Positions 36,309-45,049 of a DNA stretch of 64,000 bases are shown in pieces. The DNA is from ZYF759 sp046297455 (GTDB lineage: Bacteria > Pseudomonadota > Alphaproteobacteria > Rhizobiales > Rhizobiaceae). The notes beneath the pieces are model-generated. The model was given only the letters and a program-made list of their open reading frames with translations. It ran no database searches and was not told where the DNA came from. The stretch lies in the NCBI GenBank assembly GCA_046297455.1, contig JBKBIT010000020.1, positions 1 to 64,000 on the forward strand. The letters are read 5' to 3'. The translations under genes and the position numbers were made by a program. Numbering within the stretch: position 1 is the stretch's first letter; each line of letters starts with the position of its first letter.

Positions 36309-37301
36309 ATGACGCCGATATTGCGTGCATCTTTCCTGATGATGGGTCTTTTGCTGGCTTTTGTCGGCGCTGGTCTGTCGCCCACTTATGCCCAAGGCAC
36401 CGATGCCGAGGGCACAGGCGATCATCCGTTGCTGCCACGGGCAGCAGGCAGCTACATCCACGATGCCCGCAGCCTCGAATTCGCGTCAGTCGAACTGCCC
36501 GCCGGCCCCACCAGCAGAGAGGGAACACCCAAGAAGACCGTCGAAGGCGCCCATGACCGCCTCGTCTATCGTTTCGACGACCCCGAGACGAGCCTGCTCA
36601 GGCTCTATCGCAGCTATCTGCGCAATCTTGAGGACCGCGGATATGAGATCGTGTTCACCGGGACCGGTTCTGAATTCGCTGCCCAATCCTTCGGTTTCCT
36701 GACGCAGAACCGCGTGATCTCGGACTGCGACTGTCCGTTGAATGGCGAAACGCACTACATCCTCGCCCGATCGGAGTCCGAGAACGCAACCATCGCACTT
36801 ACATTTCATGGCCGAGCGACCGTGGGCCAGGGGCGGCCGCCGGTCATGGTGGCAAATATCGTTGTCGAGGAAGACCCCGGCGATGCGGATCTGTTTTTCG
36901 TGGCGGCGCCCGAGCCCAAGGATGCCGAAACACTCGAATCGAGCCTTATTGCCGATGGTCGCGTGGTCGTCGACGCGATCCTGTTCGATTTCGGCAAGGC
37001 GGATATCCTGCCGGACTCGGCCACCGCACTAAGCATCGTCGCCGATCTTCTGGCGCAGCGTCCAGAATTGCGACTGATGGTGGTCGGGCACACCGACGCT
37101 GTCGGCGGTTTCGATTCGAACCTGAAATTGTCGCTCGACCGCGCTGTGGCCGTGGTTTCCTGGTTGCGTGACCGCCACGGCGTTTCGGCCGAGCGGTTGC
37201 TTCCCGCCGGAGCTGGACCGATGTCGCCGGTGACGACCAACCGCACCGACGAGGGTCGCGCCCGCAACCGGCGCGTGGAACTGGTCGAGATTGCAGGCTG
37301 A
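36309..37301 (+). CDS. Exported OmpA-family peptidoglycan-binding protein
   Basis: A 330-aa protein with a signal peptide (about residues 1-28, TYAQG), an N-terminal domain of unknown function with a Cys-Asp-Cys-Pro segment (about 135-140), and a C-terminal OmpA-like domain (about 215-328). The OmpA domain carries VDAILFDFGKADILP, the TDAVG loop and the NRRVELVE end that bind peptidoglycan. It probably links the outer membrane or periplasm to the wall. The N-terminal domain resembles DUF4892-type domains only loosely. A GGAGG site precedes the ATG. Confidence 0.87.
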   Translation: MTPILRASFLMMGLLLAFVGAGLSPTYAQGTDAEGTGDHPLLPRAAGSYIHDARSLEFASVELPAGPTSREGTPKKTVEGAHDRLVYRFDDPETSLLRLYRSYLRNLEDRGYEIVFTGTGSEFAAQSFGFLTQNRVISDCDCPLNGETHYILARSESENATIALTFHGRATVGQGRPPVMVANIVVEEDPGDADLFFVAAPEPKDAETLESSLIADGRVVVDAILFDFGKADILPDSATALSIVADLLAQRPELRLMVVGHTDAVGGFDSNLKLSLDRAVAVVSWLRDRHGVSAERLLPAGAGPMSPVTTNRTDEGRARNRRVELVEIAG

Positions 37302-37539
37302 ACACGGCGAGTGCTGCGCCCTGCCGTCATTGTTCGAGATCCTTCAACAGGCCGCGGGACCATGGTCGGCCCTCGTCGGTCGATTGATTGGCGCGCGTTC
37401 CTGTCGCCAAGGATCACAATGTCGAGATTGGCTGGTAGCGCGTTGAATTCAGAGACATTCCGCGCAGCGACGAGAACTTGAACAACTCGCAAGACCGGGT
37501 GATGCTATCACCAATCGGTCCTTGCCATGGGAATGTCAG

Positions 37540-38034
37540 ATGAAGAGGCTCTCTGTTGCTGGCATGTGCACTGCAACCGTAATCTGGGCCGCCACATCCA
37601 ATGTCATGGCCGATCCGGCCCTGAGCCTCGAATTCGATGGAAACACACTGAGCTTTGCACCCCAGATTGACGGGGCGCGAACAGGCTTCACGCGCTTCAT
37701 GTCGGTCGATGCCGTCAGCATGGAGGGCAGGGACGGCGTGGCTGCGCTCGTGGTGGAACTTTCGCTGCCGCCTGGCGCGCGTACCGGCGACACGCCCCAT
37801 GATGCGCGGATCAGCTATCGCCCGGATGGCTGGCGCAACTATTGGGTCTCGCCGCTCGATTTTCCCCAGGGCAGTGTCATCATCGATCATCTCGACCTGT
37901 CGGGCCAAACGCCCAGCATTTCGGGGAAATTTGCCGTTGCACTTTGCTTCGCAGCAACAGTCCTGCACGTTCCCGATGCAGACAACTGCCTACCGGCCTC
38001 GGGTCAATTCAACACAGTCCTGGTGCGCGACTGA
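37540..38034 (+). CDS. Hypothetical exported protein
   Basis: A 164-aa protein with a signal peptide (residues 1-25, AATSNVMA). I do not recognise the mature domain. It is mostly beta-structured by pattern, with one Cys pair (Cys near 136 and 150) that could form a disulphide. The start MKRLSV at 37540 is chosen over an ATG six codons earlier because it begins the signal peptide. No operon partner is obvious; about 150 bases separate it from the NTF2-like gene. Confidence 0.65.
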   Translation: MKRLSVAGMCTATVIWAATSNVMADPALSLEFDGNTLSFAPQIDGARTGFTRFMSVDAVSMEGRDGVAALVVELSLPPGARTGDTPHDARISYRPDGWRNYWVSPLDFPQGSVIIDHLDLSGQTPSISGKFAVALCFAATVLHVPDADNCLPASGQFNTVLVRD

Positions 38035-38187
38035 ATGATGTATCGGATGCGCCCGACGGGTGTTCCTGCGATGGGGGTGATCCGGTGACGTCAGAACATG
38101 GTCGTCACCGACCGCTTCGAGAGCGTTTCTTGCCGTTTTCTGCGCCGCACCATAGGCTCGCGCGGCGGCCCAACGAAGGGAGACACC

Positions 38188-38574
38188 GTGTCCAGAGAAG
38201 TCGTTGCCCAATTCTGGGAGGCCATGGCGTCGAACGATTTCGGCTTTGCCGCCAGGTGGCTTCATCCCGATTTCGAGCATTTTATGCCGCAGACACGCGA
38301 ATACCTGAAAGGCCGAGAGAAATTCGCGGTTCTGAACCACGCCTATCCGGCGAAGGGCAGGTGGCTTTTCGACGTCCAGTCCATCGTCTCGGACGGACCG
38401 TCGGCCGTCTCTGATGTCGTGGTAACGGATGGAACGACAACCGCCAGGGCGATCACCTTCCACACGATCAAGGACGGCCTGATCCTTCGCCAGAAGGAAT
38501 ACTGGCCTGAAGACTATCCTGCGCCCGACTGGCGTAAACCCTGGGTGAAGCTTGTCGACCGCGATCCGTTCTAG
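38188..38574 (+). CDS. NTF2-like/SnoaL-type protein, GTG start
   Basis: A 128-aa protein of the nuclear-transport-factor-2 (SnoaL-like) fold. It begins (initiator) SREVVAQFWEAMASNDF, the family helix, and has the YWPEDYPAPDW end. The GTG at 38188 is preceded by AGGGAG 6 bases upstream, which decides the start; the open frame is longer. Members bind or transform small hydrophobic ligands; this one has no known ligand. It is convergent with the PII-like gene. Confidence 0.8.
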   Translation: MSREVVAQFWEAMASNDFGFAARWLHPDFEHFMPQTREYLKGREKFAVLNHAYPAKGRWLFDVQSIVSDGPSAVSDVVVTDGTTTARAITFHTIKDGLILRQKEYWPEDYPAPDWRKPWVKLVDRDPF

Positions 38575-38649
38575 AAGTGGGCGGCAGGCTTGCAAGGCCG
38601 CCGGCGGCTGCCAGCACGTGAGATCAGTCGAAGACCTTATGGTTGCCGA

Positions 38650-38961
38650 TCAGAACCGGTCGCCGCGCACCACCTCGACCTCGCTCCGCGTCAGCATCAG
38701 CCCATGGCTGTCGAGCACGGGCTTCAGCGCCTCGATCAGCGCATCGGCCCTGCGCGGGCCGGTGACGGTGACGAACACGACCTTGGTCTGGGCGCCGGTC
38801 AACTGGTCCTCGCTCCAGCGTCCGCCGCGCCCTGAGCCGCCAATCGTGCGCATCAGCGTGTAGCCGGTCACGCCCACGCTTTCGGCGGCTTCAGTGATGC
38901 GGCGCACCAGCGGTGCGTCGACAAGGATCTCGATCCTGATCTTGGTGGTCGTGGTGGTCAT
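38650..38961 (-). CDS. PII-like protein, SbtB-type, partner of the SbtA-like transporter
   Basis: A 103-aa GlnB-like protein. It has the fold pattern of PII proteins with a T-loop segment (GGSGRGGRWSEDQL), but without the tyrosine used for uridylylation and without the C-terminal Cys pair found in some SbtB proteins. In cyanobacteria SbtB binds adenine nucleotides and controls SbtA. Here its ATG overlaps the stop of the SbtA-like gene (ATGA), so they are coupled. I infer a regulator of the transporter. Confidence 0.83.
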   Translation of the reverse strand: MTTTTTKIRIEILVDAPLVRRITEAAESVGVTGYTLMRTIGGSGRGGRWSEDQLTGAQTKVVFVTVTGPRRADALIEALKPVLDSHGLMLTRSEVEVVRGDRF

Positions 38962-39911
38962 GGCGAGATGATCCATTGCGCCAGGAAGGTGAATAGCGGG
39001 ATGCCGACAACGATGTTGAACGGGAATGTGACGCCGAGCGACATCGACAGATAGAGGCCGGCATCCGCCTCCGGCAGGGCGAGACGCATGGCGGCCGGCA
39101 CGGCGATGTAGGACGCGCTTGCAGCCAGTATGCCGAGCCCGGCCGTTGTGCCGGCATCAAGTCCGATCATCGCCCCGACCAGCACACCCACCGTGCCGTT
39201 GATGACGGGAAAGGTGACGCCAAGGAGGCCGAGCCGGAAGGTCAGGGAGCGCGATTCCATCAACCGTCGGGCGGCAACCAGCCCCATGTCGAGCAGGAAC
39301 AGGCACAGCACGCCGCGAAAGGCCGTCTCGAAAACCGGCGCGATGGGCTCGAACCCGTCGCTGCCGGCCACCAGGCCGATGACGAAGCTGCCCAGGAGAA
39401 GCACGACCGACCCGTTGAGCAGCGTCTCGCGCAAGAGTTCGCCCTTGGGACGCGCGTCGCCGGTTGTGCCGCCCCGCGCCAGAAGCAGGCCGACGACAAT
39501 GGCCGGCGTTTCCATGATGGCGAGCACGGCAACCAGATAACCGGCCGGCGGCAGGGCGGCGTTGTTGAGCACCTCCAGGCCGGTGACGAATGTGACGACG
39601 CTGACCGAGCCATAATGGGCGGCTACGGCGGCCGCATTGACCGTGTTGAGCCGGCCGAACTTCTTCAGGGCCAGAAAGACCGGTAGCGGGATCAGCACCG
39701 AGAGAACCAGGCCGGCCGCCGCCGCTGCCAGCATCTCGGTGGAGAAACCGGCTTCCGAGACCTGGACGCCGCCCTTCAGACCGATGGCGGCCATGAGATA
39801 GAGCGCCAGCCCCTTTCCGACCGCTTCCGGGATCGACAGGTCAGACCGCGCGAAGGCGGCAGCTGCGCCGAGCACGAAAAACAGGATGACGGGAGAAAGT
39901 AGCGTTTCCAT
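38958..39911 (-). CDS. SbtA-like sodium-dependent bicarbonate transporter
   Basis: A 317-aa membrane protein with about ten hydrophobic segments. The pattern of the SbtA family (former DUF897) is seen in IGLKGGVQVSEAG, AHYGSVSVVTF and FLLDMGLVAARRL. SbtA imports bicarbonate with sodium in cyanobacteria; relatives in heterotrophs may import bicarbonate for anaplerotic carboxylation or another anion. It is joined by a 4-base overlap to the PII-like gene downstream. A gamma carbonic anhydrase gene lies 29 kb away. Confidence 0.87.
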   Translation of the reverse strand: METLLSPVILFFVLGAAAAFARSDLSIPEAVGKGLALYLMAAIGLKGGVQVSEAGFSTEMLAAAAAGLVLSVLIPLPVFLALKKFGRLNTVNAAAVAAHYGSVSVVTFVTGLEVLNNAALPPAGYLVAVLAIMETPAIVVGLLLARGGTTGDARPKGELLRETLLNGSVVLLLGSFVIGLVAGSDGFEPIAPVFETAFRGVLCLFLLDMGLVAARRLMESRSLTFRLGLLGVTFPVINGTVGVLVGAMIGLDAGTTAGLGILAASASYIAVPAAMRLALPEADAGLYLSMSLGVTFPFNIVVGIPLFTFLAQWIISP

Positions 39912-40013
39912 GGAAGGCCCGGCTCGCGCCGACCGAAGCGCGGTCGGCGGTGCTCTTCAGATAGCCGGTCGGGCAGGCGCGTGCAATCGGCCGCGCGCTG
40001 TCAGTGCGCGTTA

Positions 40014-40346
40014 TCAGTGCCTTGCGTGGGGCAGGGGCGTATAGCCGCCATCATCGGTGCGCTCGAAAAACTCGCCCAGTTGCGGATGCCGCAGCGGCTG
40101 GCCCGAACTGTCCTCGAGCAGGTTCTGCTCCGAGACATAGGCGACGTACTCGGTCTCCTCGTTCTCGGCCAGAAGATGATAGAAGGGCTGGTCCTTGCGC
40201 GGACGCACCTCGGCGGGAATGGCTTCGTACCATTCGTCCGTGTTGTTGAAGACGGGATCGACGTCGAAGATCACGCCGCGGAAGGGAAACAGCCGATGGC
40301 GAACGACCTGGCCGATCCTGAACTTCGCTTCTCTGATTTCCGGCAT
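40014..40346 (-). CDS. hspQ: Heat shock protein HspQ
   Basis: A 110-aa protein of the HspQ (hemimethylated-DNA-binding YccV-like) family: FRIGQVVRHRLFPFRGVIFDVDP at the start and PFYHLL, YVSEQNL later. HspQ binds Lon and enhances its degradation of certain substrates in Yersinia, and was first seen as a DnaA-affecting heat-shock protein in E. coli. It is a single gene, divergent from the AEC transporter gene. Its presence fits the Lon gene at 5.8 kb. Confidence 0.93.
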   Translation of the reverse strand: MPEIREAKFRIGQVVRHRLFPFRGVIFDVDPVFNNTDEWYEAIPAEVRPRKDQPFYHLLAENEETEYVAYVSEQNLLEDSSGQPLRHPQLGEFFERTDDGGYTPLPHARH

Positions 40347-40478
40347 GGCCTGCTTGCTTGATGCTTCGTCTTGGTGCCTATTTGGACCAGCGAAGCCCGC
40401 AATTCAATCCCGGCGGCTCTTGACCGGTTAACGGCGCTGCCATAGCGCGCTCCGCATGCCTTGCCAGTCGGGAACCCA

Positions 40479-41441
40479 ATGACGGATATAGTCGGCCTCG
40501 TCCTGCCCTTTTTCGGGATGATCTTCCTGGGTGCGGCGGTGGCCCGCATCACGCGCCAGCCGATCGAGGCGCTGGGCTGGATGAACACCTTCGTCATCTA
40601 TGTCGCGCTGCCCGCGCTGTTCTTCCAGCTGATCGCCCGCACGCCCGTCGAGGAACTGACGGAGTGGAGCTACATCTTCGGCGTGGTTCTGTCGGCCTAT
40701 ATCGTTTTTGCGCTGATGTTCGTCTTCTCGATCGTCTTTTCGGGCGGGTTGATCAGCGAAAGCACCATCAAGGGGCTGGCGGCGGCCTATGGCAATATCG
40801 GCTATATGGGGCCGGGCTTGGCCTTGCTGACCTTCGGCGAGGCGGCGGCGGTGCCGGTCGCGCTGATCTTCTGCTTCGAGAACATCATGCATTTTGCGGT
40901 CGCGCCGACGATGATGGCGCTGTCGGGCGAGGAGAAGGCATCGCGCTGGAAGGTGGCGCTGAAAGTGATGCGCCAGATCGCTTTCCACCCCTTCATCATC
41001 GCCACGGCGGCCGGCGTGCTGGCGGCCTGGCTGCAGTTCCAGCCGCCCATGGCGATCGACCGCCTGCTGCAATATCTGGCCCAGGCGGCAGCACCTTGCG
41101 CGCTGTTTGCCATGGGCGTGACGCTGGCGCTGAGGCCCCTCAAGCGGGTGCCCAAGGAACTGGGTCTGATCGCCGCTCTGAAGCTCGTGATCCACCCGCT
41201 GATCGTCTATGTCGTGCTGAGCGCCATCGGCGACTTCCCCGACATTTGGGTCTACACGGCGGTGTTGATGGCCGCGCTGCCGACGGCAACCAACGTCTTC
41301 GTCATAGGCCAGCAATACGGCGTGTGGGTCGAGCGCGCTTCGGCCTCGATCCTGCTGACGACGGTGATCTCCGTCGTCACGCTGACCGCGCTGCTTTATG
41401 CGATCACGTCGGGGATGCTACCGCCCAACCTCTTCCGCTGA
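40479..41441 (+). CDS. AEC family transporter
   Basis: A 320-aa membrane protein with about ten hydrophobic segments, of the auxin efflux carrier (AEC) family, which exports or exchanges organic acids and similar anions. The pattern is seen in GAAVARITRQP, FVIYVALPALFF and the C-terminal AALPTATNVFVIG (a typical AEC helix with TATN). MTDIVGL at 40479 is preferred to the ATG six codons earlier. The 3' end overlaps the convergent hydroxylase gene by 24 bases. Confidence 0.9.
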   Translation: MTDIVGLVLPFFGMIFLGAAVARITRQPIEALGWMNTFVIYVALPALFFQLIARTPVEELTEWSYIFGVVLSAYIVFALMFVFSIVFSGGLISESTIKGLAAAYGNIGYMGPGLALLTFGEAAAVPVALIFCFENIMHFAVAPTMMALSGEEKASRWKVALKVMRQIAFHPFIIATAAGVLAAWLQFQPPMAIDRLLQYLAQAAAPCALFAMGVTLALRPLKRVPKELGLIAALKLVIHPLIVYVVLSAIGDFPDIWVYTAVLMAALPTATNVFVIGQQYGVWVERASASILLTTVISVVTLTALLYAITSGMLPPNLFR

Positions 41442-42632
41442 GCGGGAGAAGAGGCCGCGCAGGCCGCTGCCCGGACGCATGCCCTCGCGCATGGCGAAGG
41501 CGCGCAGCGGTGCGATTGCATCGACAATGCCGAGGCCCGCGCTGCGGGCGAGCTGCCAGGGCAGGAAATCCGACAGGAGCGAGCGGTTGAGCATCGCCAC
41601 CGCTCCGGTTCGCGCCACGACATCCGGCCGGCGCCTGATGTCGTAGGCGCTCATGGCCGCCGGCGCGCCGGGATCTGCCGGATGCCTGCCGACGATTTCG
41701 ACGACGGCCTCGACGTCGCGGATGCCGAGATTGAGCCCCTGTGCCCCGATCGGGGCGAAGACATGGGCCGCCTCGCCGACCAGCATGATGCGGCGCGCGG
41801 CGTAGCGGTGCGGCAGGATGGAGGCCAGCGGATAGATCTGCCGGCCGGCCTCGACCGTGACGCGGCCAAGCATGGAGGCCATGCGCTGCTCGATGCGCGC
41901 CGAGAGGGCGTCGTCGTCAAGCGCGATCAGCTCTTCGGCCGTTTCCGGCCGCACGACCCAGACCAGGCTCGAGCGGCGCCCGGGCAGGGGAACCTGCGTG
42001 AACGGTCCGGTCTCGGTGTGGAACTCGGTCGAGATGTCGTGGTGATCGCGGGCATGGGCGAAATTGAGCACCAGGGCCGATTGTGGCAGGTCGCGCCGCC
42101 ATGTGCCGATGCCGGCGGCCTCGCGGGCGGGCGAATTGCGCCCGTCGGCGGCAACTGCAAGGCTCGCATCGAGGCTTGTGCCATTGTCGAGCAGGGCGGT
42201 CACGCGATCTGCGGAAGGCGCCCAGCCGGCGATCAACGATTCATGGCGCACGATGAGCGGATCGCGGGCGACCGCCGCCTCGAGCACCGCATTCATGTGG
42301 GCATTGGGAATGTTGAGCCCGAAGCGGTCTTCGCCGATCTCCGAGGCACGGAAGGAAACGGTGGGTGCCCGTACCAGCCGCGCGGTGGCGTCGATCATGC
42401 GCATGGTGCGCAGTGGCGCGGCAGCTGCCGCGAGTTCGTCGGCGACCCCAAGCTTTTCGAGAAAGGCAAGCGAAGGACCCATCAGCGCCGTGGTCCGGCG
42501 GTCCTCGTCCGTGCGTACCTTCGGCCCGGCTAGCGCCACGTTATGGCCGTGGTGGGCCAGGGCGAGGGCGGCGATCAGGCCGGCGGGGCCGGTGCCAGCC
42601 ACGAGGATCGGCATTGCATCAGTGTCTGCCAT
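41418..42632 (-). CDS. UbiH/UbiF-family FAD-dependent monooxygenase (ubiquinone biosynthesis-like)
   Basis: A 404-aa flavin monooxygenase of the 4-hydroxybenzoate hydroxylase class. The FAD site is AGTGPAGL near residues 11-18, and the second FAD motif GEAAHVFAPIGAQGLNLGIRD matches the Ubi hydroxylases that modify the ubiquinone ring. Which position it hydroxylates cannot be told from sequence alone. MADTDAM at 42632 is chosen over the frame start 13 codons upstream. It overlaps the AEC gene by 24 bases and is divergent from the DUF2182 gene. Confidence 0.9.
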   Translation of the reverse strand: MADTDAMPILVAGTGPAGLIAALALAHHGHNVALAGPKVRTDEDRRTTALMGPSLAFLEKLGVADELAAAAAPLRTMRMIDATARLVRAPTVSFRASEIGEDRFGLNIPNAHMNAVLEAAVARDPLIVRHESLIAGWAPSADRVTALLDNGTSLDASLAVAADGRNSPAREAAGIGTWRRDLPQSALVLNFAHARDHHDISTEFHTETGPFTQVPLPGRRSSLVWVVRPETAEELIALDDDALSARIEQRMASMLGRVTVEAGRQIYPLASILPHRYAARRIMLVGEAAHVFAPIGAQGLNLGIRDVEAVVEIVGRHPADPGAPAAMSAYDIRRRPDVVARTGAVAMLNRSLLSDFLPWQLARSAGLGIVDAIAPLRAFAMREGMRPGSGLRGLFSRSAEEVGR

Positions 42633-42728
42633 GGTCGCTCTTCCGCTTTCAATGCGATTGCGTGTCCACATTCACCTAGGCCTGCGAAAGCGATTGATCA
42701 ACGTGTCGAATTGGCCCATTCGGAGGTG

Positions 42729-43625
42729 ATGAACAGGGAGGATCACCGCTTCGACCATCTGGACCGCGCCGGCCTGGCCATGGCGCGGCTGGCGCTCGGC
42801 CATCGGCAAGTGGTCTTTGCCGCCATTTCGCTGGCGGTGCTGTTGTCCTGGGTCACGCTTGCGGTGATGGCCGCAGCCACCGCCCAGCGCGGCCTGGCTG
42901 CCGAGATCGGCCCGGGCGGCGGATTGCTGCAAAACCTGCCGGATCTGCCGCTGCCATCCATGCTCGAGGCTTTCGTGGCGCTTTGCCTGACGCCGGCTCC
43001 GCCGGGTGCACTTTCGCTGCCGGTCTTCGCCGCGCTGTGGGGCATGTGGATGCTGATGGCGCTGGCGATGATGCTGCCGGCCGCTGCGCCGCTACTGCGC
43101 ACCTATTGCGAGATCGCCGACACCGCACGCGCCGCCGGACGCCATGTGGTGCATCCGCTGGTTCTTGCTGCCGGCCATGTCTTCGTCTGGGCGGTTGCCT
43201 CGGCTGGATTTGCGGCGGCCGCGCTCGCACTGCAGGCGGTCTCCGCTTCATCCTCCGCGCTGGCGCCGGTCACCGGCCTGGCGGGCGCCGCCGCACTTGC
43301 GATTGCCGGGCTCTACCAGTTCTCCGGCCTCAAGGAGGCGTGTCTGGAAAAGTGCCGCAACCCGTTCTCGATCCTGTTTTCGAACTGGAGCGACCGCAGC
43401 TGGCCCATCTTCCGGCTGGGCATGCGCCATGGCCTGTGGTGCCTCGGCTGTTGCTGGGCGCTGATGCTGGTCATGTTCGCCGTCGGTGTGATGAACGTGT
43501 TCTGGATGGCTTTGCTCGCCTTGGTTGCTTTGGCCGAGCGACAATTGCCCGGAAAGGCTGTTGCGAATGTGGGCGGGGCGATACTGCTTGTGTGGGCGGG
43601 TGTGCTTCTATTAGTTTCGAGCTGA
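42729..43625 (+). CDS. DUF2182 family integral membrane protein
   Basis: A 298-aa membrane protein with about seven hydrophobic segments, of the DUF2182 family (predicted metal-binding membrane protein). The signature includes MLMALAMMLPAAAPLLRTY and FSGLKEACLEKCRNPF, with Cys and Met/His residues suited to soft-metal binding. Its partner, a DUF1326 gene, starts 21 bases downstream; the two families occur together in many genomes. GGAGG sits unusually close (2-3 bases) to ATG 42729, so an in-frame GTG at 42726 or TTG at 42708 could be the true start. Confidence 0.88.
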   Translation: MNREDHRFDHLDRAGLAMARLALGHRQVVFAAISLAVLLSWVTLAVMAAATAQRGLAAEIGPGGGLLQNLPDLPLPSMLEAFVALCLTPAPPGALSLPVFAALWGMWMLMALAMMLPAAAPLLRTYCEIADTARAAGRHVVHPLVLAAGHVFVWAVASAGFAAAALALQAVSASSSALAPVTGLAGAAALAIAGLYQFSGLKEACLEKCRNPFSILFSNWSDRSWPIFRLGMRHGLWCLGCCWALMLVMFAVGVMNVFWMALLALVALAERQLPGKAVANVGGAILLVWAGVLLLVSS

Positions 43626-43646
43626 TCCGGCGGGGAGAGAACGAGT

Positions 43647-44261
43647 ATGCGTGAGACCGAGTGGGCATTGAAAGGGGAGCTGGTGCTGTCGTGCAACTGC
43701 ACCGTTTTCTGCCCCTGCGTGCTGTCGCTTGGCCAGCATCCGCCGACCGAAGGGTACTGCCAGACATGGGCCGGTTTTCGCATCGATGCCGGTCATTACG
43801 GCGATGTCGATCTGTCGGGAATCAATCTCGGCCTGGTGATGGAGATCCCGGGCTACATGAGCAGGGGCAACTGGACGGCCGGGCTGTTTCTCGACAAGCG
43901 CGCCTCGATCTATGCCGAAAAGGCGATCGGCAAGATCTTCTCTGGCAAGGCCGGCGGCTCGACCGGCCTGTTGTCGATCTTGGTCGGCAACTTTCTCGGC
44001 ATCGAGCGCCAGCCCATCACCTACGAAGTCGAGGACAAGACCCGCATCTTCCAGATCCCGAAGATCATCGATGGCGCGGTCACCCCGATCCGCGGCAAGG
44101 ACCGCGATGGCGACACGGTGATCAGCAATTCCGAATACTGGATCGCGCCCGAAATCATCGTCGCCAAATCCGACAGGAGCCGCATGCGAGCCTTTGGCCG
44201 TAACTGGAATTTTGAAGGCCGCTCTGCCGAAATCTGCAAGCTCGACTGGCGCGGCCCGTGA
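43647..44261 (+). CDS. DUF1326 domain protein with a Cys-rich motif
   Basis: A 204-aa soluble protein of the DUF1326 family. The N-terminal CNCTVFCPC places cysteines at 16, 18, 22 and 24, a likely soft-metal or redox site. No signal peptide is seen, so it is cytoplasmic. It lies 21 bases after the DUF2182 membrane gene and overlaps by 4 bases the GTG start of pcs, so the three genes are translated from one message. The function is unknown; metal handling is an inference from the cysteines and the partner. Confidence 0.88.
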   Translation: MRETEWALKGELVLSCNCTVFCPCVLSLGQHPPTEGYCQTWAGFRIDAGHYGDVDLSGINLGLVMEIPGYMSRGNWTAGLFLDKRASIYAEKAIGKIFSGKAGGSTGLLSILVGNFLGIERQPITYEVEDKTRIFQIPKIIDGAVTPIRGKDRDGDTVISNSEYWIAPEIIVAKSDRSRMRAFGRNWNFEGRSAEICKLDWRGP

Positions 44262-45049
44262 GCAAAGATCCTCTTAGCAAGAATCTCCTCGGCACTTGGC
44301 TTGTCGAGCGCATGCCGCGCCCGGCCAAGAAGATCACCTGGCCGCAGACCAGGGCCTTCTCCGTGCATCTTTTGACGGCGTCGGGCTCGTTTCTGGCGTT
44401 TCTGTCGCTTGTGGCTGCGGCCGAACAGCAATGGACGGCCATGTTCCTGTGGCTGGGTCTGGCGCTGTTTGTCGACGGCATCGATGGACCGATCGCCCGC
44501 AAGCTTCAGGTCAAGGAAGTCCTGCCGACATGGTCCGGCGAGCTTCTGGACAACATCATCGACTATGTGACCTACGTCCTGATTCCCGCTTTCGCGCTGT
44601 ATCAGGCCGGTTTCATGGGGCCGGTGCTGTCCTTCCTGTCGGCGGCCATCATCGTCATTTCCAGCGCCATCTACTATGCCGACACGGGCATGAAGACGAA
44701 GGAGAACTTCTTCAAGGGCTTCCCTGTGGTCTGGAACATGGTGGTGTTTACCCTGTTCGTCACCTCGGCCGGTGAATGGGTCGCCTTCGCCACCGTCCTC
44801 GTCTGCGCCGTCCTGACCTTCATGCCGATCAGTTTCCTGCATCCGGTGCGTGTCAGGCGATTGCGGCCGCTCAACCTGACCATCTTCCTTGGCTGGTGCG
44901 TGTTCGGCATTCTCGCTCTCGTGCAGGACATGCAGCCTGGGCCCGTGGTGCAGTTGGGCATTACGGTGACGGGCATTTATCTCTTTTGTATTGGCGGCAT
45001 CATGCAGATGTGGCCCGAACTGGGACGACGGGAGGCAAGCAATGGCTAG
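44258..45049 (+). CDS. pcs: Phosphatidylcholine synthase, GTG start
   Basis: A 263-aa membrane enzyme that condenses CDP-diacylglycerol with choline to phosphatidylcholine. The CDP-alcohol phosphotransferase motif has the Pcs form DGx2ARx12Gx3Dx3D: Asp76-Gly77, Ala80-Arg81, Gly94, Asp98 and Asp102. The 12-residue spacer separates Pcs from ordinary phosphatidyltransferases. About seven membrane segments are visible. The GTG at 44258 overlaps the DUF1326 stop, and the quinone oxidoreductase gene starts 8 bases before its end. Pcs is a hallmark of plant- and host-associated rhizobial lineages. Confidence 0.95.
   Translation: MSKDPLSKNLLGTWLVERMPRPAKKITWPQTRAFSVHLLTASGSFLAFLSLVAAAEQQWTAMFLWLGLALFVDGIDGPIARKLQVKEVLPTWSGELLDNIIDYVTYVLIPAFALYQAGFMGPVLSFLSAAIIVISSAIYYADTGMKTKENFFKGFPVVWNMVVFTLFVTSAGEWVAFATVLVCAVLTFMPISFLHPVRVRRLRPLNLTIFLGWCVFGILALVQDMQPGPVVQLGITVTGIYLFCIGGIMQMWPELGRREASNG

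Noticed and set aside
36029..36385. Minus-strand frame of about 118 codons between nadK and the OmpA-type gene
   Set aside because: No family pattern, and it overlaps the signal peptide and start of the plus-strand gene.
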